Below are positions 8,035 through 15,500 of a stretch of 64,000 nucleotides of DNA, piece after piece (positions within the stretch are counted from its first letter, which is position 1; each line of letters starts with the position of its first letter). The stretch is from positions 124,001-188,000 of IMG/VR virus record IMGVR_UViG_3300048837_000984; one strand, 5' to 3'. This DNA comes from a virus. The notes under the pieces are model-generated. The model searched no databases. It saw nothing but the letters and a program-made list of their open reading frames with translations, and had not been told where the DNA came from. Both the position numbers and the translations under genes were made by a program.

Positions 8035-9117
8035 CTAGTAACGTCCGGCCAGGATGCGGTATGCAGCCTGTTCGACGCGTTCCCGTTGCGGAATGGAAAG
8101 TTGTTTGGCTTGGTTACCGAGACTGTTATACAGGTCGACCAGAGACCGGTCTTCCCAAGCAGCTGGTGGCACTGCTTCAAGTCCAGCATAGACAGCCTTA
8201 TTGTCACTCCCGCACAGAACGCAGGAATGAACGGCCTTCTGGGCTACCGTATGACCGACGCCCAGCTTCTTTAAGCGCAGACTGACCTTTTCCATCTTCT
8301 CGGCCTGCCTTGAGAACGACTCGGCTGGAGCGAAGATACGACTGTCTTCCATGGCTTGGAAAAAGTCCTCATACGATCCAGAGTTTGTCGAGTCGTCAAT
8401 CTTTTGAAGGAGCCTCTGTAGCTTGGCTTCGAAGGAGTTACCCCGATGCGGGACTTTATTTTTAAGTCCCATCGGCTGGATTGCTGCCGTCCACGTTTTG
8501 TCGCGAAAAATGGCGCCGGCAGCACGTATGCTGCTAGCGCCAGCTTCGTTGTTTGAAAAGTGGTAACCGGCGTAGTAGAGGTCGTTACCGAAAGAAAAAC
8601 TGGGGTGTTGTCTCCTGTACCGAAGCATCAACCAGCGACCGACGATCACGGCACCCAAGAATATTACGCCATGGTGTTGTACGGCAAAAGATATCCTTTT
8701 GTGCAGCTCCTCGCTCGGCAGCCACCGATAACCAGAACCTACTATACCGTCAACTACCCCAGTCGATTCGTCAATAATTAGCTTCTTCCCGTAAAGCCTG
8801 TCGAACCTTGCCCTTAGGATATTTCTCAGCGAAGAAACAGCGATTGACAGACTTTGAGAAGATTCGTCAGTCAGCAAGTCGTTGACGACCCTGTGTAAAC
8901 CTGAACAGGTTCCCTGACAGAGCTGGTAGAGAGCCCAGTCAGAGAACCTGTACCCATCAGCCTCTGTTCTGCCTGTGTCGTCGATCAGAACTTCCCTTAC
9001 ATCCCCTATCGCAACCAGATTCGAGTTCTTGTGGATCCTCTCGAGTTCTTTCTGGAAGGCGTCGAGGCCGGAAGAGTTGAACTTGTGGACCTTAGGCGTA
9101 ACAGATAGCGATCTCAT
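8035..9117 (-). CDS. DUF932-like phage/plasmid protein
   Basis: The start is ATG 9117, overlapping the upstream stop as ATGA with GGGG eight nt before. The 360-aa protein shows a layout like DUF932 (TIGR03299) phage/plasmid proteins: an N-terminal FSDWALYQLCQG block and a central GYHFSNNEAGASSIRA block like that family's FSNSE-GASA motif. DUF932 proteins are common in phages and plasmids without an established biochemical function. The middle CVLCG could hold a metal. It lies between two unknown genes downstream of recA-like. Confidence 0.65.
   Translation of the reverse strand: MRSLSVTPKVHKFNSSGLDAFQKELERIHKNSNLVAIGDVREVLIDDTGRTEADGYRFSDWALYQLCQGTCSGLHRVVNDLLTDESSQSLSIAVSSLRNILRARFDRLYGKKLIIDESTGVVDGIVGSGYRWLPSEELHKRISFAVQHHGVIFLGAVIVGRWLMLRYRRQHPSFSFGNDLYYAGYHFSNNEAGASSIRAAGAIFRDKTWTAAIQPMGLKNKVPHRGNSFEAKLQRLLQKIDDSTNSGSYEDFFQAMEDSRIFAPAESFSRQAEKMEKVSLRLKKLGVGHTVAQKAVHSCVLCGSDNKAVYAGLEAVPPAAWEDRSLVDLYNSLGNQAKQLSIPQRERVEQAAYRILAGRY
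8450..8470. repeat. copy of dispersed AT-core palindromic motif
   Basis: Perfect GGGACTT...AAGTCCC arms (7 bp) around an AT-rich centre, inside the DUF932-like gene. Related copies lie at 23149, 28998, 31967, 45137 and 53862. Confidence 0.5.
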
Positions 9118-9671
9118 GGCGACCACCCCAGCCGGTCAAGGAAGTAACTGAACGGCTGGATACCGAGACGTCGCCCTTCTTCATTCGCGACAGAAATGGC
9201 GGCATCTCGAGCAGAGGCGTCGTCGTGGACGATCCACAACGAGCCCTTGGCTCCGGAGTTAAGCCACTCGAACACAACCCCAACAGGTTGGTCCTCTTCG
9301 GTCCAGCTACCGGGAACTAGATCTTGAAACCGATTGTACGCCCTGAACAAAGCCAGGGACGCGTGGCGTTTGGGGTTGGCTAGCTTGTCAATGGTCATAT
9401 CGTGCGCGAAAGGGACGGGCCTTATCACCAGCCAAACAGGGAAACTGTTGTACCGATCGTGAAAGGCATGAAATGTCAGCCTGTGTCGCCCGGTTGTTTC
9501 AGCGACGCCGCGAACAAGGCTGGTTTGAATGTCCTTCAAACCGTAATGCTTCAACAGGAAGGCAACTCCTCTCTTCTCGAAACGAGCAAACGCCGGTTCG
9601 CGCCTGTTAGCGAATCCTTCGCTCCGGGTATAGGCATCCACAGCATCGTCAAGAGGAAACTCACTGCTCAT
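9114..9671 (-). CDS. hypothetical protein (185 aa)
   Basis: ATG at 9671 has GGAG six nt upstream and sits inside the last codons of the RecA-like gene (11-nt overlap). No recognised fold; central residues (RHRLTFHAFHDRYNSFPVW) look like a beta-rich core. Coupled to the recombinase upstream and to the DUF932-like gene downstream (ATGA), so it may assist recombination or replication. Confidence 0.65.
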   Translation of the reverse strand: MSSEFPLDDAVDAYTRSEGFANRREPAFARFEKRGVAFLLKHYGLKDIQTSLVRGVAETTGRHRLTFHAFHDRYNSFPVWLVIRPVPFAHDMTIDKLANPKRHASLALFRAYNRFQDLVPGSWTEEDQPVGVVFEWLNSGAKGSLWIVHDDASARDAAISVANEEGRRLGIQPFSYFLDRLGWSP

Positions 9672-11010
9672 CTGGGACTCCAGCAGTGCTCTTGTGACTG
9701 GCCTCGGCGATTCTCGCCAGCAAGGCACGGTAATCGAACCCAGGGCGATACATGAAACGTCTACGGATGCCCAGCACAGGATACAGGGCATCTCTCAGTG
9801 AAGGGTTCTTCTGAAGCTCTTGCTCCAGGAGGGCACCCATCTCCCTGGCCGAGATCTTTTCCTTTTCGGAAATGCCCAGGGTCTTACTCCAGCAATACCT
9901 CCGGTCAACTTTCTCGATGTGAAGGACGTCAGCCAGCAGACGGGACTGAGTTGTTTTCTCCTTCAGCAGTGAAACGACAATATCGACAGAAGCCGAGTCC
10001 CAGTCGAAGAACGTTCGCTGGGGGTAGATCATGACTGTCTTCTCTTCTCCACTCTCGTCGTCAAAGACGGTCTTTTCGACCTGCTCGGAGAAGTCCGTGT
10101 ACCAGAGCATCTCCACGTCTACAAAGGAGTGCGGTGCCGCTGAGTTCTTCATGATGCAGATACGCAACTCAATGCCGTCAACAACATTACCGTCTTCAAC
10201 CCGCTTCAGTTGCGAAGACTTGGTTGTCGGATTGACGGAAGAGACGCGGCGCATCTCTATCTCAGTCGTCTCGTGAAACTTGAGGCTGTACCCACCCGCA
10301 ATGTTTCGGACGTTGGTGCCCTGCTGGGTCTTGCCGATCTTTAAATGGTTGGTGCCGATGACTGAGAACGGGTACTCGTCGATCTCCTTGGTCAGAACTC
10401 GAACGTAATCGTTTAGCATGCCCGCGGTTACAGCGTAGTGCCGCTCAGGAATGCCTTCGGCAACCAGGCGGTCATATTCCTTCTCATCGATAGCTGCCAT
10501 GAGGCTGTCGATCGTAAAGCACACCGGTGCGATGCGACCGAACCCCTTCTCTTTTCCAGACCCATCCATCAACGTCTTGAACGTCTGGATCCAGTTGTTG
10601 AGCGCAGAGTTCCAACCATCCATGGTCTTGCACTTCTGGTAGTTGGCTGCCTTGTAATCGTAGTTCAGGATAGACCAGAACAGCTCTGGCGCTGGTTTGA
10701 ACTCAGTATCCAATAGGATGCCCTTGCCCTTACAAAGGCGGTGCCAGCGAAGGATCTCATAAGAGAAAGCTGACTTGCAGCTCTCTTGCTCCCCGACGAG
10801 CATGGTGAACCTACCCAAGGGCCACCCCTCCTGCTGGAGTAGGTACCGCACAGCCAGAGACGGAACTGGCAGGCAGATTAGTAGCTGTTCAGCTTCAGAC
10901 CCCGCAAAGATCTGGCCACTGTACCGTTTCTTGTTCTGCGACGTTGCTGAATCGAACATCTCGTCGATCGAGCTGGTGTCGAGCGTAGCTTGTTGCTTCT
11001 TTCTAGCCAT
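9661..11010 (-). CDS. RecA/UvsX-like recombinase
   Basis: Strand-exchange ATPase of the RecA superfamily, 449 aa from ATG 11010. P-loop GEQESCKS (residues 73-80), acidic GILLDTEFKP after it, Walker B VCFTIDSL (D168), and a loop-containing block FSVIGTNHLKIGKTQQGTN near 240 match UvsX/RecA order. In the P-loop the glycine before Lys-Ser is a cysteine, which is unusual. The start follows a terminator's T-run with no clear Shine-Dalgarno. It probably loads on ssDNA to drive recombination-dependent replication with the SbcCD pair and the SF2 helicase. Confidence 0.85.
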   Translation of the reverse strand: MARKKQQATLDTSSIDEMFDSATSQNKKRYSGQIFAGSEAEQLLICLPVPSLAVRYLLQQEGWPLGRFTMLVGEQESCKSAFSYEILRWHRLCKGKGILLDTEFKPAPELFWSILNYDYKAANYQKCKTMDGWNSALNNWIQTFKTLMDGSGKEKGFGRIAPVCFTIDSLMAAIDEKEYDRLVAEGIPERHYAVTAGMLNDYVRVLTKEIDEYPFSVIGTNHLKIGKTQQGTNVRNIAGGYSLKFHETTEIEMRRVSSVNPTTKSSQLKRVEDGNVVDGIELRICIMKNSAAPHSFVDVEMLWYTDFSEQVEKTVFDDESGEEKTVMIYPQRTFFDWDSASVDIVVSLLKEKTTQSRLLADVLHIEKVDRRYCWSKTLGISEKEKISAREMGALLEQELQKNPSLRDALYPVLGIRRRFMYRPGFDYRALLARIAEASHKSTAGVPDEQ

Positions 11011-11046
11011 AACAAAAACAAACCAGCCGGCCTTTCGACCGGCTGG
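11011..11046 (-). terminator. Rho-independent terminator
   Basis: 8-bp stem CCAGCCGG/CCGGCTGG (11023-11030 with 11039-11046) followed on the minus strand by TTTGTTTTTGTT. It ends the transcript of the 476-aa gene and lies directly against the RecA-like start codon. Confidence 0.85.
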
Positions 11047-11058
11047 CCTCACCTATGG

Positions 11059-12489
11059 TTACTTCTTTTTCTTCAAGAGCGCCGCAACATCATAAGCGGG
11101 GACCGGTTCCTCGCTCGCCTTGTCGAACATCTTCTCGAGGTTCTCGTCAGAGACGATCTCGTCGTCGCCGATGTCGACGTCCGGTACGACACTGTCACTG
11201 GTGCTTGAAGACATCGCTTGCCACAGCTGCGACATGTCACCCGTCTGCGAAGGGACAACGGGCGTGTTCAGCGTCGGCGTGGACTGCACTGGCTTCTGTG
11301 CCGGCTTCTGCACTGAGGCAGCCGGAACACCACCGAACGGGTTCATGCCCGACGGGGGCTGGACCACCTGGCCAAAGGCCGTCTGGTTACCGCCTTGCTG
11401 CTGTCCTGGGACCGTCCCAGGTACCGGAGCAGAGACAGCTTCCACCGACTTCTTCCGCACGTCCTCCGAGATCCAGTTTGGATAGTCGTGAAAGGCGTAC
11501 ACGATCGCAGAGGCAGGGAAGGCCTGCCCCAGGATGTGCGCCTGTTCCTCGTAGGTTGGGAAGAACAGAACATCTTCCCAGTCCCGCCACTTGTCCGCAA
11601 CGGTGGCCATCATGTCGGCCGAGATCACCGGACTAGCCCCAGAAGCGTTATCCGAGATGTAGATCCCGAAACCGTTTTCCGAGCTGCCACGGGTCTGGTT
11701 GGCATTCGGTGCAGCGCCGAAAGAACCACCCACAGGTGCCGCTGCATACTTCTGCCGCGGGTCATAACCTTTCTGGAAGAAGTGGATGAACCTGCCTCCA
11801 GTCAGGGACACCGGATCTCCGTAGACGTAGCGCTTCTCGAAGTCCGGATCCTCACCGTCCCAGTCGGCCCGTTCCTCGTTAAGCATCGCCACCAGGTCTT
11901 GGCCGACGGCAGAGCTCAGCGCGAGAATACAGGGTTTGTTGTTACCCAGGCCGATCGGGTCGAAACCGTTACCAGCGGTCGGCTTGCTGTTATGCACACC
12001 CAGGCAACCCTGGATGAGGAAACACTCAGAGGGACGCTTGAGTGACTGCCCCTTGGCGGTGTTCTTGCTGGTGATCAGATACCACTCAGGTTTGGCCGTC
12101 ATCGCCTTGCACGCCGCATTGATTGCGTTGTACAGGATCCCGAGTGGAGTCGAATTTCGGTCGTAAGAGTAATCCGTCGCCTCAGCCGGAGCCAGCAGGA
12201 ACGTGACCGCGGGGTCACCGACCTGCCATGCGCAGTCGTAACGCCGAATCCAGTTGCCGAAGCAGTCGTCTTCAGCCCACCGGTAAGGATAGACCTGGCT
12301 GCGGTTCTCGTAGTCGAGAGACGGATACGGACGAAAGATAGTTTCCGTCCCGTTCCAGGACGGTTTCTTGACAATGACACCAGACCCGCTCTTCACGATG
12401 CGCAGCCGGGTGTCGTCGAAACGAGTGGACTGACCGTGCTTGTTGAAGTCGTAAGCCGGTCGATTCGTTGGTCGATTTCTAGAAGACAT
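11059..12489 (-). CDS. hypothetical protein, candidate ssDNA-binding protein (476 aa)
   Basis: A ~340-residue N-terminal domain with many aromatic and basic residues is followed by a Gly/Gln/Pro-rich linker (about 345-420) and a short acidic helix (SDENLEKMFDKASEE) with a terminal lysine run. A core plus flexible linker plus acidic segment is how phage and bacterial ssDNA-binding proteins recruit partners, and the gene lies between recA-like and DNA polymerase. No sequence motif proves this. The RBS is AAGG about 7 nt before ATG, and an intrinsic terminator follows. Confidence 0.6.
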   Translation of the reverse strand: MSSRNRPTNRPAYDFNKHGQSTRFDDTRLRIVKSGSGVIVKKPSWNGTETIFRPYPSLDYENRSQVYPYRWAEDDCFGNWIRRYDCAWQVGDPAVTFLLAPAEATDYSYDRNSTPLGILYNAINAACKAMTAKPEWYLITSKNTAKGQSLKRPSECFLIQGCLGVHNSKPTAGNGFDPIGLGNNKPCILALSSAVGQDLVAMLNEERADWDGEDPDFEKRYVYGDPVSLTGGRFIHFFQKGYDPRQKYAAAPVGGSFGAAPNANQTRGSSENGFGIYISDNASGASPVISADMMATVADKWRDWEDVLFFPTYEEQAHILGQAFPASAIVYAFHDYPNWISEDVRKKSVEAVSAPVPGTVPGQQQGGNQTAFGQVVQPPSGMNPFGGVPAASVQKPAQKPVQSTPTLNTPVVPSQTGDMSQLWQAMSSSTSDSVVPDVDIGDDEIVSDENLEKMFDKASEEPVPAYDVAALLKKKK

Positions 12490-12575
12490 TGTTAAACCTT
12501 AGATCGAAGTTTCGTTAGAAAAAGCGCCTATAGATATTTAGCTAAAGACCGACTGTGTTTGTGCCAGCCACCTCC

Positions 12576-15500
12576 TTACTTCAGGTATTTCTCGGGGATA
12601 CCGAGTTTCAGTCCTTCCTGCTTGTCGATAGGAACACCCCAGTTCAAGTACAGGCCGTGTTCGACCGGCATATAGATTGGGTCTCGGCCTGGAGTTCGCC
12701 TCCCAGACAGGTCGCACTGGTACATAGGAATCCCAGACATGACGCGATGAAGGAAACCCGGATTGCCTGGGTCGCCTAGAAACCATTCCAGGCAGTCGGG
12801 TCGGACCTCGAACATGATGGCATCATGAATCTGAAGAATCAACCGATACTTCAGTCCACTAGCGTCACGGCGATCTGGTGCCCAGTAGAACTTATCCAGT
12901 GCCCGACTTACAAGGTCAGCAACGGCAGATTGGATGGGAAAGTTTCCGGCCTGCCGCTGCATTTCAGCCACAACCTTTTGGTCGGTAGACGGTTGGAAGC
13001 GTCGAGAGCGTCCGTAACAGTTGCGGAGCCAGCCCGGGTCGACGACCCGCTGCTGACAATTCCCGAAGAAGGTTTCCAGCTCAGGATACAGGTGAAAGAT
13101 CGTAGACCGGATGTTACCTACCTGCTCTGGCGTAGCTGTAATGCCCTCTTCCTCGATGGCACGCATGACAGCCTCGTCACCCCTGCCATAAGCAAGGCCG
13201 AACATTAACGTATTGTGGTTTGAAAGACCGTTGACCACCAGATGGTGGTTTCCACTTTCGACATCGTAGACTTCGTGATCGCCGACATCCTCTACAGAGG
13301 AAACACGAACGAAACGGCCACGCAGGGCAAGAAGGTTCCGTAAATGCTCTGCTGAGGCTACAACCGTCGTCGGTAAGTCAGCCGGCAGCGCAGCAACGAT
13401 CTCTGCCAGACGGCTCCGGTTGAGCCGGACACGGCTGTTAGTCCGTAAGCACTCGCGACACTTTTCCCGAGCCCGACCCTGGAGGTACGGAAACACGGTC
13501 TTTAAGTGATCGAGCTGGTTCGGATACACACTGACATCGGCGCTATACCCCGTGGCAGTCGCACACCTATCTCGCTTACTGGCCGTCACGAAGCCTACGT
13601 CGCTGAGGAATCGAGCTTGAGACCTCCTCGACACAGTAACAGTCCAGTAAACGCCGTCGCAGTCCTTTCTCCTTTCAGATCGAAGACGAGAAGCTATGCC
13701 GAGACCATCAAGAAGAATCTGCACGTCACGAGCCAGGGCAGAACTGCTGCTTGAATACTGGATGAGGAAACCGTTCCCATTGCGTTTGGCGGTGCCGTCA
13801 CCCTCGAACAACCACCGCAAAAAGGTTCGGACCAGCCTGTTTGGCCACTGAAACACGAAATCAGGAACGATTCGGTCCGCAGACAGTCCCGGACAGATTA
13901 TCCTCAGCCAGTCACACAGCTGGTTTGAAGCTACCAAGAAAGATCGTTGCCGCTGGCAACCCGGCAGAAACCTGGTTGCTACCTTCAGCCGGTGACCGAA
14001 TAGTCGGCGCAGCAGAGCCTCACTTGCCTCAGCAAACGACGGGTCTTTCTCTTCAGCGAGGCTGACAGAAAACGTACTGCTGGTTTTGCCTTTCAGTAAG
14101 CAACCCTCCGAAACATGAAGACCCAGAAAAGCCGCCCAGTCTTCCGTGAAGTGCTCCGGCACCTCGATCGGGCTCAAGTTCGATCGGTAACTGTCCGCCG
14201 CGGGCCAAAGCTTGAACGGCGGGTCCTCGTTGTCGCGACCAGAGTCAACGTCAACTGCGTAACCGTCGTAAACGATAGCCCAGTCGCCGACACGAATGTC
14301 TGCCGACCTAACCCAGACTAATCTACCCTTGTCGTCGACAGAACGGAACCGGTGCTCCACTGTACCAGTCACACTATGGCCGTCAGCCGTCGTCACGCGA
14401 ATACACGGCGAGGCTGGACCCCGGTACAAACCTTTCAACGGAGTCGGTCCCTCGTCGGTCACGAGGGTTAGATCGCCGTCGAACCGTTCTTGAGTGTCTG
14501 CGTCTAGGTGACCACACAGCTCCTCTACCCGAACCCAGCCACGTGACGTCAAAAGACGCGAACCAGCCACAACGCACTTGGCGACATCGCGGAGTTTAGC
14601 CTTTCCAGCCGCCTTCAGCCAGAACTTGAGTGGCGGCAGAGGATCGCCCACGGACAGGCCTAGATCTTTCGGATCCTTACCGAGGACCTTGGCGCCCTCA
14701 GCCAACACTTTCTCGTTCTCGATGGTCAGTCGGAAGGCCTGTACCGTTACCGTACTGTGAATGTCGTACTTGCGTGGATCTTTGTCGTCCAGCTCAGCAC
14801 GCATACAGTGGTCGACCATCGCGGCGGAACCAGACTGCAACGCCATGACCGCCAGCTCAGCGCCGATGTAGTCAGCTTCCACTCCGACCCACCCAGGTGA
14901 AGCACAGAGCATCGACCGAAGAGGGTACTGGTAGTCGTCACCGAGGATCTTCTTGTAGTCGGCTTCACGGCGTTTGCTGTTGCCGGTAACGGAAATCTTT
15001 CCGTTTCGACGAAAGATAACGAACTCTGACGGTACGGTTACACAGTAGACCAGATCGTCCCAGGGGACCTCCTTTTTGGTTAGACTTTTCGTTTGGGAGT
15101 AATCGCGGCGTCGGTGTAGCGAAGGAATATCAACGCAGTAGTGCGTACTGGATTTGGGGTTTCTATTCCAGTACTCGCGCATCCTTGCCCGCCAGCCGGA
15201 TAGACACCAGAGAATCTGGATCCAGTCAGCGTTTTCCTTGTCGCTGGAACTGTACTCAGTCTTCCTTGTCCACAGGCCGTCCCAGAAAAGAACTTCCTCT
15301 GCGATAAGATCCAGAGTAGCTCGATCGAAGTCCAATAGCCAAGGACCGAACTTCTTGTCCGGCATACGTTTCTTGGCCCAGACAGCCCACGGGTCGTTAG
15401 CTCCGACGTAAACGCTAGTGACGCCCGTCCCCCTCTCCGATGTGCGAAATTTCGCCCCAAGACGACCCAGGACGCCAGTCAGGGACTCGATTTTCCTCTC

